Counted from the first letter of the stretch, positions 33,234-42,197 are shown. The stretch: 64,000 bases of DNA from Autumnicola tepida (GCF_031846485.1 NZ_JAVRHQ010000010.1:76672-140671), one strand, 5' to 3'. Translations and numbers: made by a program. Notes: generated by a model from the sequence alone, not told the origin.

Positions 33234-34118
33234 TTATCTAAGGCTAAAGCTGGAAGTCCCAATTAAGTAAGGGCCGGAATATACATACACCTTATATTCC
33301 CCTTCAATAAGTTTTTCCTCGGCGGTATTTGCGAGCATACAAACATCTAGCTCTTCATTTTCGTAAAAAACCTTAGAAGAAGCGCTGTAGACCATTACCC
33401 CGCCTTCATGCTGTACGGCAATCTGGTCGCCCACCAGTTCATTTTCGGGGTTATAAACCTGTATATAAAGATCTTTTTCGCCCGGCTCGGCCAAATCATT
33501 AGAAGAAATTGTGAAGCAGGCCCTTATCTGGTCTACCCTTCTCGTACGGTCATTTTCAACAATCTTACCACTATTCCTTACAATTACCCCTTCACCTCTA
33601 AGGCCTGTTATTTGCAGCCTTGAAGCACGGTTTACCTTATTTGCCAGGGTTAAATTGGTGTTTTGAAGTGAATCTGAAAGCCTTGTTCGCTCCTCAAGCT
33701 GAGTACTTGTACTGTCCAGGGAAGTGGTGAGCTGCCGGTTTTGAGCGCTAAGGCTATCCACCACTCTAAATAACCTGTCCTTTTCTGCCCTTAAATTGCC
33801 TATCTCCCTTCTAAAGCGCGCAATTAAGGCGATATTGGCCTCATTGTCTTTAACTGAATCCAGCAGTCTGGTAATACGCTCCCGGGCCTCAACCATATTC
33901 TGATCCATTACCTCGTTCTCTTCAATAGCCTCGTCATATTTAACGATAAGGTCATTTAACTCGTTTTCTATGGCTGTTTTTTCAGTCTGAAGGATCTGCC
34001 GGTTTTCCTTCTGTTCATTATAAAATGAAATGGTATAAATTGCCAGCGCGATAAGTGCAACTGCCAGCACCCCGGCTAGGATTTTTAATGCTTTGTTGTT
34101 TTTGGTTTCAGTGGCCAT
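33234..34118 (-). CDS. Single-pass membrane protein with long coiled coil, unknown function
   Basis: A 294-residue protein: short cytosolic start, one membrane helix near residues 13-32 (ILAGVLAVALIALAIYTISFY), then an almost unbroken coiled coil to about residue 165 with heptad-like Leu/Ile spacing (RITRLLDSVKDNEANIALIARFRREIGNLRAEKDRLFRVVDSL), and a C-terminal beta domain (about 170-294; GEGVIVRNSGKIVEN ... YKVYVYSGPYLIGTSSFSLR). The end domain resembles no enzyme I know. Similar proteins are widespread in Flavobacteriaceae. The topology suggests a periplasmic spacer carrying a sensing or binding domain. It is divergent from the comF-like gene. Confidence 0.8.
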   Translation of the reverse strand: MATETKNNKALKILAGVLAVALIALAIYTISFYNEQKENRQILQTEKTAIENELNDLIVKYDEAIEENEVMDQNMVEARERITRLLDSVKDNEANIALIARFRREIGNLRAEKDRLFRVVDSLSAQNRQLTTSLDSTSTQLEERTRLSDSLQNTNLTLANKVNRASRLQITGLRGEGVIVRNSGKIVENDRTRRVDQIRACFTISSNDLAEPGEKDLYIQVYNPENELVGDQIAVQHEGGVMVYSASSKVFYENEELDVCMLANTAEEKLIEGEYKVYVYSGPYLIGTSSFSLR

Positions 34119-34178
34119 ACAATTGAATTTAGTTTGTAAATTTAGCTTTTAACAGAGTAATAAACAATGCATTAACAT

Positions 34179-34859
34179 ATGTTTGACGATTTGGCGAATT
34201 TATTTTATCCTAAGATCTGCAGCTGTTGTAATGCAGAACTTGCCAGAAACGAAAATATTGTTTGCACTTCCTGCCTTTATGACCTGCCGCTCACCAATTT
34301 CCACCTGCAACAGGACAACCCTGTAAAAAAAACCTTTTACGGCCGGGCCCCCGTAGCACAGGCCACATCGCTGCTGTTCTTCAGAAAAAAAGGGAAAGTG
34401 CAGGAGCTTATCCATAACCTAAAATATCGCGGGCATGAAGAGATTGGTGGATTTTTGGGGGAGTGGATGGGCAACCTGCTGCTGGAAAGCGGCAATTACA
34501 ACAACATAAATTCCGTCATTCCCGTTCCCGTGCATAGAAGAAAGCTCAAATTGCGCGGATACAACCAGGTAACCCTCTTTGGCGAGAAAATTGCAAGCAT
34601 CTTAAATGCAGAATTCAGAAGTGATGTGCTGGTAAAGAAATCTGCCACCGAAACGCAAACTCTTAAAAGCCGCCTTTCCCGCTGGGGCAACATGGAAGAA
34701 ATATTTGTCCTGGAAAACCCGGCGGGGATGGAAAACAAACACATCCTGCTGGTTGATGATATTATAACCACCGGCGCTACACTGGAGGCCTGCATCAATA
34801 AACTGCATACAATAAACGGCGTGAAAGTGAGCCTTGCCACTATGGCTTTTACAAATTAA
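34179..34859 (+). CDS. ComF-family phosphoribosyltransferase-like protein
   Basis: A 226-residue protein. An N-terminal zinc-ribbon (Cys14, Cys16, Cys17 and CTSC near residues 29-32) precedes a type I phosphoribosyltransferase domain with PVPVHRRKLKLRGYNQ near 110-125 and the PRPP loop LLVDDIITTGATLEAC near 189-204. In naturally transformable bacteria ComF works at the inner membrane in DNA uptake; the exact reaction is unknown. It stands between the divergent coiled-coil gene and the Ig-like lipoprotein gene. Length is normal for the family. Confidence 0.93.
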   Translation: MFDDLANLFYPKICSCCNAELARNENIVCTSCLYDLPLTNFHLQQDNPVKKTFYGRAPVAQATSLLFFRKKGKVQELIHNLKYRGHEEIGGFLGEWMGNLLLESGNYNNINSVIPVPVHRRKLKLRGYNQVTLFGEKIASILNAEFRSDVLVKKSATETQTLKSRLSRWGNMEEIFVLENPAGMENKHILLVDDIITTGATLEACINKLHTINGVKVSLATMAFTN

Positions 34860-34913
34860 TCGGCGCAATAAATTTTAAAATAATCGTTTCTTTGCTAAAA
34901 ATATTTTTTCCAA

Positions 34914-36527
34914 ATGAAATACAGGATTCCCGGCTTCATCATTGTTATTCTTCTGCTTTTTACGCTTATCCAATGTGCGAAAAAAGGAATGCCCGAAGGA
35001 GGTCCTGAAGACGAGGAGCCGCCAAGATTTATAAGGGCAAATCCTGAAAATTACACCACCAATTTTGATGCAGAGGAAATCCGTATTTTTTTTAATGAAT
35101 ACGTAAAGCTAAAAAACCCGCAACAGCAGATTATTATCTCGCCACCAATGGATCCCAGACCTTCCATTCTACCTTTGGGGGCGGCCAGAAGGGATGTAAG
35201 GATTCAAATTTCTGATACGCTGGAAGAAAATACCACCTATACCGTTAACTTCGGAAAAAGCATTACCGACAATAATGAAGGGAACCCGCTTAATTATTTT
35301 AAATACGTTTTTTCTACCGGGGATTATATAGACTCGCTGGAAGTTGGCGGCACCGTGGAAGATGCCTATCTAAAAAAACCGGCAGATTTTATCTCCATTT
35401 TTCTTTATGAAGTTGATTCTACTTTTTCAGATTCCGCAGTGTATAAGAAAACGCCGCGATATGTTACTTACACTCTTGACAGTACCAACATTTTTAACCT
35501 GGAAAACCTTAAGGCCGGAACATATCAGATGCTGGCTGTGCTGGATAAGAACGACAACTACCTGTTTAATCCAAAGAATGAAAAAATAGGATTTATAGGA
35601 CACCATATCACCATTCCCACAGATTCTACTTACGAGATTACCATTTTTGAGGAAAACCTGCCGTTCGAAATTCAGCGGCCAAAACAACTCAATGGCCAGC
35701 AAATTCTTTTTGGCTATGAAGGAGTGACCGATCTGGACAGTGTTCAAATTGAACTTCTTACCCAAAAACCATTTGGCTTCCAATCCCGCATTATAAAAGA
35801 TCCTAAAACGGATTCGCTTTATTACTGGTACGAGCCCAAAATTGAAACCGATAGCCTCGCCTTTGAAATTATTAGTCCTGCCAGCCGCGATACCCTTTTT
35901 ACAAAAATCGCAGATAAGCCCAAGGATTCTTTAAATGTTACAACAGAACCTTCCGGAAGTATTGCTTTTGAGCAGGATTTTATTTTTAAAGCAAACACCC
36001 CTCTGGTGGCAAGTGACGAAAGCAAAATAACCGTTCTGGACAAAGATTCTGCCGCTGTTCCGTTTTCTACGGAATTAAGGCTGCTCGAAAATGAGCTGCA
36101 TATTTCTTTTAATAAAACTGAAAGCAATAAGTATATCGTACAGGCTTTACCGGGAACAGTAACCGATTTATTTGAAGCCACTAATGATACGATTATCCAA
36201 CAGGTAACTACCAAAGCACTTTCAGAATTTGGAACTTTAACTTTCACGCTTCAGAACTTACGGGAGTTTCCCATTATTGTGCAGCTTACTAATTTAAAAG
36301 GGGAGGTCCAGAGGGAGCAATATTCCGAAGAAAAAAGCGTGATTGATTTTGAAAACTTAAACCCGGGAGAATTTTTTATGCGCCTGGTTTTTGACCGCAA
36401 CCAGAATCGAAAATGGGACACGGGAAATTATCTTGAAAAAAGACAACCCGAGCGCATCGAATATTTTCCCGATACACTTGAAGTCCGTGCCAACTGGGAC
36501 CAGAACGAACAATTTATTTTAAACTAA
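34914..36527 (+). CDS. Ig-like (Big_5) domain lipoprotein
   Basis: A 537-residue lipoprotein: signal peptide then LFTLIQCAKKG (Cys21) and the tail MPEGGPEDEEPPRFIRANPENYTTNF. An Ig-like Big_5 domain occupies about residues 40-140 (EIRIFFNEYVKLKNPQQQIIISPPMDPRP ... TYTVNFGKSITDNNEGNPL). The rest is beta-rich and ends FDRNQNRKWDTGNYLEKRQPERIEYFPDTLEVRANWD, a form common in Bacteroidota envelope proteins. The function is not known. The last 14 bp overlap the end of the converging omega-amidase gene (36514-36527). Confidence 0.85.
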   Translation: MKYRIPGFIIVILLLFTLIQCAKKGMPEGGPEDEEPPRFIRANPENYTTNFDAEEIRIFFNEYVKLKNPQQQIIISPPMDPRPSILPLGAARRDVRIQISDTLEENTTYTVNFGKSITDNNEGNPLNYFKYVFSTGDYIDSLEVGGTVEDAYLKKPADFISIFLYEVDSTFSDSAVYKKTPRYVTYTLDSTNIFNLENLKAGTYQMLAVLDKNDNYLFNPKNEKIGFIGHHITIPTDSTYEITIFEENLPFEIQRPKQLNGQQILFGYEGVTDLDSVQIELLTQKPFGFQSRIIKDPKTDSLYYWYEPKIETDSLAFEIISPASRDTLFTKIADKPKDSLNVTTEPSGSIAFEQDFIFKANTPLVASDESKITVLDKDSAAVPFSTELRLLENELHISFNKTESNKYIVQALPGTVTDLFEATNDTIIQQVTTKALSEFGTLTFTLQNLREFPIIVQLTNLKGEVQREQYSEEKSVIDFENLNPGEFFMRLVFDRNQNRKWDTGNYLEKRQPERIEYFPDTLEVRANWDQNEQFILN

Positions 36528-37293
36528 ACTCGTCCCTGTCCAGCAAAAATTTAAACTGGTCCCGGGTTTCCTGCAAGTGGGAGGAATCCAAACTTATCTC
36601 TTTGGAGAAAGATTCCTCCACATCTACTTCGGTCAGCAGTTCTCCAAGGCAGTTGTATGCGGCGCTATGGCCGTTATATTTATACCCGTCCCCGTCTATT
36701 CCCGTGCGGTTAACGCCAATGCAAAAACTCATATTTTCGATGGCACGGGCCTTTAACAAAGCATCCCAGGCAGCCACCCTTTTTTCGGGCCAGTTGGCAA
36801 CATAAATCAGCAAATCGTAATCTACCGTATTCCGTGAAAAAACAGGGAAACGAAGATCGTAACATACCAGCGGACAAATTTTCCAGCCTTTGTACTCCAC
36901 AATTAAACGCTCTTTTCCGGCCGTATATGTCTGGTCTTCTTTCGCAAGGGTAAAGGTATGGCGCTTATCGTAGGTTTTAAAAGAACCGTCTGGGTATACA
37001 AAAAAAAGCCGGTTGTAATAATTGCCATTTTCAGTAATGATCACACTTCCCGTAATGGCAAAATTCCTTCTTTCTGCCAGTTCCTGCATCCAAAGCAGAG
37101 TAGCCCCATGAGTCTCCTCAGCCAGTTTTTTGGCATTCATACTAAAACCTGTAGTAAACATTTCGGGCAGGATTACCAGGTCTACATCTTCTGAAAGCGC
37201 ATTGATTTCTTTGCTGAATAAACCCCTGTTATTTTCCGGATGCTCCCAGTTAAGATTCACCTGAAGCATCGCTATGTTTAGATTTTTGGCCAT
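36514..37293 (-). CDS. Omega-amidase-type carbon-nitrogen hydrolase (YafV-like)
   Basis: A nitrilase-superfamily enzyme; I use the ATG at 37293 (MAKNLNIAML) because the longer reading begins with a TTG. The catalytic triad is visible: Glu in VILPEMFTTGFSM (near residue 44), Lys in YDKRHTFTLAKED (near 110) and Cys in CPLVCYDLRFPVFSR (near 144). The EMFTTGFS and CYDLRFP motifs fit the YafV/Nit2 group, which hydrolyses 2-oxoglutaramate and 2-oxosuccinamate formed by transaminases, a metabolite-repair role. Length (259 residues) is normal. Confidence 0.92.
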   Translation of the reverse strand: MAKNLNIAMLQVNLNWEHPENNRGLFSKEINALSEDVDLVILPEMFTTGFSMNAKKLAEETHGATLLWMQELAERRNFAITGSVIITENGNYYNRLFFVYPDGSFKTYDKRHTFTLAKEDQTYTAGKERLIVEYKGWKICPLVCYDLRFPVFSRNTVDYDLLIYVANWPEKRVAAWDALLKARAIENMSFCIGVNRTGIDGDGYKYNGHSAAYNCLGELLTEVDVEESFSKEISLDSSHLQETRDQFKFLLDRDEFSLK

Positions 37294-37393
37294 ACGTAAA
37301 GTTATCAAATTTTAAGATTGTGCTGCCAAATCATTGTTAAATGATTGTAGATCAACAGTCAAATAAATAGCTTTATTTTTAAAACCATCAAAA

Positions 37394-37897
37394 ATGAGTA
37401 TAGCTACTTTTTTTAAGGGAAACACTTCGCTTTCAAAAACCGGCCGCGGCATAATTTCGGGAGTGATAGGCGGCCTTGCAGGGACCGCGGTAAAAAGCCT
37501 GGTTGAGAAATTTATCGAGGTACGAAAAATAGAACACCGCTCTGCCCAGATTAAAATTATAGATGATCTTTCCACAAAAATCACCGGGAGCCCCATTAGC
37601 GTACAGAACGAAGCTTTAGCGGAACAACTTTTGAACCTGCCGGTTGGTGCGAGTTTAGGCGCCGCCTATGGTTATAAGCATCGGGAAAAGAACGAATTCA
37701 ATATCAAAAACGGAATTATCCTGGGCAGTTCTACCTGGATCTCCACCCATCCCACTTCCCTTCCCATCCTGGGTCTGGAGGCAAAACCTGTGGATGTGCC
37801 TTTAAAGATGCAGGCAAATGAGCTTTTTGCCCATGTCTTATTTGGGGTAACCACAGAGTTGGTTCGTAATTACGTGAATAAGAAGCTGAAGGAATAG
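37394..37897 (+). CDS. YagU-like (DUF1440-type) membrane protein
   Basis: A 167-residue protein with a glycine-rich membrane helix near residues 17-38 (GRGIISGVIGGLAGTAVKSLVE), a second hydrophobic stretch with GASLGAAYGY near 85-94, and a helix LFAHVLFGVTTELVRNYV near 144-161 that resembles the end of E. coli YagU (FGHL..W..IE.IR). DUF1440 proteins are inner-membrane proteins; YagU is linked to acid resistance. The assignment rests on short similarities. The stop is directly next to the helicase stop (37897/37898), with no spacer. Confidence 0.6.
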   Translation: MSIATFFKGNTSLSKTGRGIISGVIGGLAGTAVKSLVEKFIEVRKIEHRSAQIKIIDDLSTKITGSPISVQNEALAEQLLNLPVGASLGAAYGYKHREKNEFNIKNGIILGSSTWISTHPTSLPILGLEAKPVDVPLKMQANELFAHVLFGVTTELVRNYVNKKLKE

Positions 37898-40366
37898 TTA
37901 TTTCTCCAGCTGTTTCAGCATTTTCCTGATGCGGTCTTCCACTTTTTCTGAAGACAGCTTTTCCCGCAGCCTGTCGGTAATTATAGGAAAAGAGAAAGGG
38001 GTGGGTTTTTCACAGTTTTTCCAAACGATTTTTTGGCCGGCGATTCGTTCCAGGGCCAGGCGCAGCCTCCCTTCTTCCAACTGGTGTTCAAAAGTTTCCC
38101 TGAAAGCCTGCTGGTAAAGCAAATTATCTTCTTCATAATCGCGAAACACACTAAAAAGCAACTGCGAGCTGGACTGCAGGTGTTTGCTTTTTATCATTTT
38201 ATTGGGATAACCGGTAAAAACGAGCCCCGCAATAACCGCAATATCTCTGAATTTGCGCCGGGCCATTTCAGTAGCATTCAAACTTTTATAAAGGTCGTCC
38301 ATTAGAAATTCCGAAGAAAAAAGATCATTGTCCAGCACCTGCTGCATATCGATTTCCTGGTCAGATAGCAGCTCAAAACCATAATCGTTAAAAGCGAGTG
38401 AAAAACTGATGGGCGACAACAAACTTATCCTGTAAGCCAGCAGGCTTCCCAAAGCTTCGTGTACAAACCTGCCTTCAAAAGGATAAAATATCGCGTGATG
38501 CCCTTCGCGGGTTTCAAAAGTCTCGATCAAAAACTGTTGGTTATCGGGAATTATCGATTCTTTTTGCTGCCTTTCCAAAATAGGCCTTAGCGCAGTAAGT
38601 TCAGCCGAATTTGTGCCTCCGGAAACCGAAGCAGCCGCCGCATACATTTCCTGCCTTAGCAGCTCGCTCATTTGCGCTGAAAAAGTCATACGCCCACCCA
38701 TCCAGCTGGGCACCTTGGCGTTTTTTTTATTAGAGCGCTTTACCAGCACCTGCATACTTTTTATACGAACCAGTTCTAAAACCCGGCCCGCGAAAGTAAA
38801 AACATCGCCGGGATTGAGTTTCGATATAAAAAATTCTTCAATTGTGCCAATGTAGCCGCCTTTCATATACTTCACGCTCAGCATGGCATCGCTCACGATT
38901 GTCCCAATCTGCAGCCGGTGCCGCATGGCTATACCGCGGTTGTTCACTTTAAAGCGGCCGTCTTCTTCAATTTCAACTTTTTTATACTCGTCGTACGCCT
39001 GCAGGCTCTGGCTGCCTTTGGTGATAAAATTAAGCACCCATCGCCATTCGTCTTCGGTAATGGCCTGGAAACAGAAAGTGGATTTTATTTCCGGGAATAT
39101 TTCCTTCGGAAAAAACCCATCAGATACCGCCAGGGTGGTAAGATACTGCACCAAAACATCAAAACTCAGCAAGTAGGGAACCCGGTCTTCCACGGCGGTT
39201 TTACTGGCCGCTTTTTGCAAAGCCGAAGCTTCTATAAGTTCAATAGCGTGCGTTGGCAAAAAATAAATCACGCTTTCTTTCCCCGGCTGATGGCCACTGC
39301 GCCCCGCTCTTTGCAGGAATCGGGCCACTCCCTTTGGGCCGCCAACCTGGATGATGGTTTCCACAGGGGCAAAATCGACCCCAAGGTCCAGGCTGGATGT
39401 GCAAACCACAGCTTTTAAAGTTTCATTTCTTATGGCCTGCTCCACCCACAATCGGGTTTCTTTGTTAATACTACCATGGTGCATGGCCACCTCCCCCGCA
39501 AACTCCGGATATTTATGGATAAGCTTTTGAAACCAGATTTCACATTGGGAGCGGGTGTTTGTAAACAGCAAGGTAGTGCGGGAATTCTTAATTATCGGCA
39601 CCACCTCATCTATAAGGTGTAAACCCAGGTGGCCGCGCCAGGGGAATTTTTCCATTTTCTCCGGAATAATGGACTTCACTGAAATCTTTTTATTCAGATT
39701 TGCCTTTATGAGCACCGAATTTTTAAATGCCTCGGAATCTGGCCCAAGCAAAACCTCCCGGGCCTGCTGAAGGTTCCCGATGGTAGCTGAAATTCCCCAG
39801 ATTTTAAGTTTTGCAGAAACCGTTTTAAGGCGGGAAAGCGCCAGTTCTACCTGCACCCCACGTTTTGTGCCCAACAGCTCGTGCCACTCGTCTATAACAA
39901 TGGCATTTAAATTTTTAAAAGTTTTCGCGTAATTTTTAGAAGAAAGCAATAACTGAAGGCTCTCGGGAGTGGTGATAAGAAGGTCGGGCATGGATTTTTT
40001 CTGCGCGGCACGTACCTTCTGCGGAGTATCACCGGTGCGAATTCCCACAGTAAATGCCGTTCCTGTTTCTTCTGCAAAGCGTTGTGCCGCCTGCTCAATT
40101 TCTACGGAAAGTGCTCTTAGGGGAGTAATCCAGATTGCTTTTAAGCCCTTTTTGTGTTTTTCGCGATAATCGGGATTTTTCCTGATGTATTCCAGCACAA
40201 TGGGAATCCAGAGCGCGTAGGTCTTTCCGCTGCCGGTGGGCGCGTTTAAAAGTCCGTTTTGGCCTTTTAAATATGCCTGCCAGGTTTGTTTTTGGAAAGC
40301 AAAAGGTTTCCACTGCTGGGTTCCAAACCAGTCTTCAGCTATTTTTAAAAGTTCCTTTTTATTCAT
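37898..40366 (-). CDS. Ligase-associated DNA damage response DEXH-box helicase (Lhr-like)
   Basis: An 822-residue superfamily 2 helicase. Motif I is NAPTGSGKTYALWIP (from residue 41), the DEXH box VIDEWHELLG lies near 157, motif III is SATIGN near 195, and motif VI QRAGRSGHQPG near 362. An Lhr-type C-terminal region follows (WxGGRMTFS near 567). Family knowledge: this form occurs with an ATP-dependent DNA ligase, an MBL-fold exonuclease and the phosphoesterase PdeM in a bacterial repair cassette. Here the ligase and exonuclease genes lie upstream on the same strand, but 1.8 kb with a lipoprotein gene and a DUF559 repeat element separate them. No pdeM follows; the next gene is on the opposite strand. 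Confidence 0.93.
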   Translation of the reverse strand: MNKKELLKIAEDWFGTQQWKPFAFQKQTWQAYLKGQNGLLNAPTGSGKTYALWIPIVLEYIRKNPDYREKHKKGLKAIWITPLRALSVEIEQAAQRFAEETGTAFTVGIRTGDTPQKVRAAQKKSMPDLLITTPESLQLLLSSKNYAKTFKNLNAIVIDEWHELLGTKRGVQVELALSRLKTVSAKLKIWGISATIGNLQQAREVLLGPDSEAFKNSVLIKANLNKKISVKSIIPEKMEKFPWRGHLGLHLIDEVVPIIKNSRTTLLFTNTRSQCEIWFQKLIHKYPEFAGEVAMHHGSINKETRLWVEQAIRNETLKAVVCTSSLDLGVDFAPVETIIQVGGPKGVARFLQRAGRSGHQPGKESVIYFLPTHAIELIEASALQKAASKTAVEDRVPYLLSFDVLVQYLTTLAVSDGFFPKEIFPEIKSTFCFQAITEDEWRWVLNFITKGSQSLQAYDEYKKVEIEEDGRFKVNNRGIAMRHRLQIGTIVSDAMLSVKYMKGGYIGTIEEFFISKLNPGDVFTFAGRVLELVRIKSMQVLVKRSNKKNAKVPSWMGGRMTFSAQMSELLRQEMYAAAASVSGGTNSAELTALRPILERQQKESIIPDNQQFLIETFETREGHHAIFYPFEGRFVHEALGSLLAYRISLLSPISFSLAFNDYGFELLSDQEIDMQQVLDNDLFSSEFLMDDLYKSLNATEMARRKFRDIAVIAGLVFTGYPNKMIKSKHLQSSSQLLFSVFRDYEEDNLLYQQAFRETFEHQLEEGRLRLALERIAGQKIVWKNCEKPTPFSFPIITDRLREKLSSEKVEDRIRKMLKQLEK

Positions 40367-40367
40367 G

Positions 40368-40662
40368 TTTACCCTTCAGTCATTCCTACGGAATGCCACC
40401 TTCCCTTAAAAAAGGGAAGGACCTTTTTGTTTTTTTATTACCACTTTAAGCTCCCCTCCTTTTTTCAAGGAGGGGTGGCCGAAGGCCGGAGTGGTTGCCA
40501 TTTCTGCCTTTCTTCTGAAACTAGTTTTACCCTTCCGTCTTGTTCAGCTGCCGCTGATTAAGCCACCTTCCCTTAAAAAAGGAAAGGAGCTTTTTGTTTT
40601 TTTATTACCACTTTAAGCTCCCCTCCTTTTTTCAAGGAGGGGTGGCCAAAGGCCGGGTGGTT
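40368..40662. repeat. Palindromic repeat module, left copy (units 1 and 2)
   Basis: Two units each contain an A part (hairpin with CCTTCCCTT/AGGGAAGG-type arms, preceded by CATTCC/GGAATG in unit 1 or CAGC/GCTG in unit 2) and a B part (CCCCTCCTT/AAGGAGGGG stem, then GGCCGAAGGCC and GGTGGTT). Unit 1 spans 40368-40496 and unit 2 spans 40526-40662, with A-to-B spacers of about 19 bp. The module abuts the DUF559 stop codon at 40663. Confidence 0.85.
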
Positions 40663-41028
40663 CTATTTATTTCTAAAATTATCTTTTATTTCCTGCAAAA
40701 CTGAAGACAAGGAATCAAAAACCATCTTATTTTCAAAGCGGATGACTTTATATCCCAAGCCATTTAAAATTGCCGTTCTCTTTAAATCTTTTTCTTCCGC
40801 TGCAGCATTCATATGAACTTGTCCATCTAACTCAATGATCAATTTTTCTTCAGCACAATAAAAATCGGCAATAAAATTTTCTATACTATGCTGCCTCCTG
40901 AATTTCCTGCCTTCCAGTTTTCTATCCTGTAACTGCTTCCATAAAAAAGCTTCCGCAGGTGTGAGGTTTTTTCGCAACTTCTTTCTGAAAGGTTTCAGGT
41001 TCTTTTTATTGTGGACAGGTTTCTTCAT
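40663..41028 (-). CDS. DUF559 (Vsr-like) endonuclease-domain protein inside a repeat array
   Basis: A protein of 121 residues from the ATG at 41028 (MKKPVHNKKNLKPFRKKLR). A longer reading from a GTG at 41070 would translate part of the flanking repeat and is probably false. The DUF559 pattern is clear: LTPAEAFLWKQLQDRKLEGRKFRRQHSIENFIADFYCAEEKLIIELDGQVH, in which the Glu of TPAE, Asp of ADFYC, and Glu/Asp of IELDG are the expected PD-(D/E)XK-type metal ligands, as in very-short-patch repair nucleases. The gene is bounded on both sides by the same two-unit palindromic module, with its stop touching unit 2 and its start 10 bp from unit 3. This suggests that protein and repeats belong together. 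Confidence 0.88.
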   Translation of the reverse strand: MKKPVHNKKNLKPFRKKLRKNLTPAEAFLWKQLQDRKLEGRKFRRQHSIENFIADFYCAEEKLIIELDGQVHMNAAAEEKDLKRTAILNGLGYKVIRFENKMVFDSLSSVLQEIKDNFRNK

Positions 41029-41038
41029 TAATTGCGGT

Positions 41039-41487
41039 TTTACCCTTCCGTCATTCCTACGGAATGCCACCTTCCCTTGAAAATAAGGGAAGGAGCTTTT
41101 TGTTTTCTTCTTTTCAACCTTACTTCTAAAAAAGAAGATTGTTTTGTCAATTCTAAATTTTCTTCATTTGTAAAATGATCTTCATTTTGTAAAATCTGCT
41201 CCCCTCCTTTTTTTTTCAAGGAGGGATGGTCGAAGCTGGGGTGATTGCCTTTTCTGCATTTCTTCTGAAACTGGTTTTACCCTTCCGTCTTATCAGCTGC
41301 CGCTGATTGAGCCACCTTCCCCTGAAAAAAGGGAAGGAGCTTTTTGTTTTTTTTTTAACCTTACTGGTGAAAAATAAGATTGTTTTGTCAATTCTAAATT
41401 TTCTTCATTTTTAAAATGATCTTCATTTTGTAAAATCTGCTCCCCTCCTTTTTTTTCAAGGAGGGGTGGCCGAAGGCCGGGGTGGTT
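41039..41487. repeat. Palindromic repeat module, right copy (units 3 and 4)
   Basis: Unit 3 (41039-41247) matches unit 1 in its CATTCCTACGGAATG head; unit 4 (41277-41487) matches unit 2 in its CAGCTGCCGCTG head. The 30-bp link between the units (TTCTGCATTTCTTCTGAAACTG) also matches the left module. The A-to-B spacers are longer here, about 90 bp, and nearly identical to each other (AAGATTGTTTTGTC and TTCTTCATTT segments). Together they form a direct repeat of the left module on the far side of the DUF559 gene. Confidence 0.85.
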
Positions 41488-41563
41488 TCTCCACACGTAC
41501 AAGAAAAGAGGCCTGCAGCCCCTTTCCATTATAACTTTCAACCAGAGATGTTATCATTCATCT

Positions 41564-42082
41564 TCAAATTGTTCCCGTACCTGATGCTTTGGGAACCATC
41601 TTTTCCCGGTTGTCATAAAACAACTGCGGGTAATGCTCTTTCAAAAGCTGGCGGTGCAGGGAATCTATTTGTTTTACCTGCTCCTGAAAACCGCGCGACA
41701 TTTGCCTGCTGAAAAAATCGTCCTTAAGAATATCATCTTCCCCTTTTAAAGTATCACTAAAAAAAGACCCAAACATATCTGAAGGCACATTCATTCCCCT
41801 CCTGCCAAATACCTGCCGGAATTGCTGTAGCATCTCCTCCATCCCCGCATTCTGGATAGTATCCCCGGTCATTGTACTGTAAGAATACACATAAGTGGAA
41901 TCGTAACTGATAAGATTTCCATTTTCGTCAAACTGCTTATTGACCTTCCAGTTTCCCTTCGGCTCAAGCTCCTGTTCCTCATTTTGCGATAGCAAATCAC
42001 TTTCTTTTTCCTTATTTTCCTGTGCGTTACAACTGCTGAAACTTAAGACAAACAGCGATAACAAAAGAATTTTTGCTTTCAT
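41564..42082 (-). CDS. Small putative lipoprotein, unknown function
   Basis: A 172-residue protein with a lipoprotein signal peptide (LLLSLFVLSFSSCNAQ, Cys18) followed by a Glu/Lys-rich linker. The rest is hydrophilic, with DENGNLISYDSTYVYSYSTMTGD near residues 52-74, a pattern seen in Bacteroidota proteins that track text-like YD/RHS-type strands but too short to assign. The C-terminal half has amphipathic helices (MSRGFQEQVKQIDSLHRQLLKEHYPQLF). I do not recognise a family. It lies between the ligase gene (116 bp upstream) and the DUF559 repeat element. It may be co-transcribed with the ligase, but no repair role is apparent. Confidence 0.7.
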   Translation of the reverse strand: MKAKILLLSLFVLSFSSCNAQENKEKESDLLSQNEEQELEPKGNWKVNKQFDENGNLISYDSTYVYSYSTMTGDTIQNAGMEEMLQQFRQVFGRRGMNVPSDMFGSFFSDTLKGEDDILKDDFFSRQMSRGFQEQVKQIDSLHRQLLKEHYPQLFYDNREKMVPKASGTGTI

Positions 42083-42197
42083 TTTACTACTGAATTAAGT
42101 TAAACGAAATAGTTAAAAATCAACTTGATTCTTCAGCAACATAAATACCAAAATACACAGATTAGGCTTAAAAAAATTTTAAAATTAGTCATAAATC

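Noticed and set aside
37312..37596. 94-residue minus-strand ORF
   Set aside because: It overlaps the YagU-like gene antisense and would collide with the omega-amidase promoter region; a shadow frame.
41029..41070. Extended GTG start for the DUF559 protein
   Set aside because: The first 14 residues come from the flanking repeat; the domain begins normally from the ATG at 41028.
40368..41487. Possible CRISPR array
   Set aside because: Repeat units are long, palindromic and few, with spacers conserved between units; no cas genes are near.
41293..41541. 82-residue minus-strand ORF in the repeat region
   Set aside because: It is a translation of repeat unit 4 and its hairpins, with no relation to any family and no start context.
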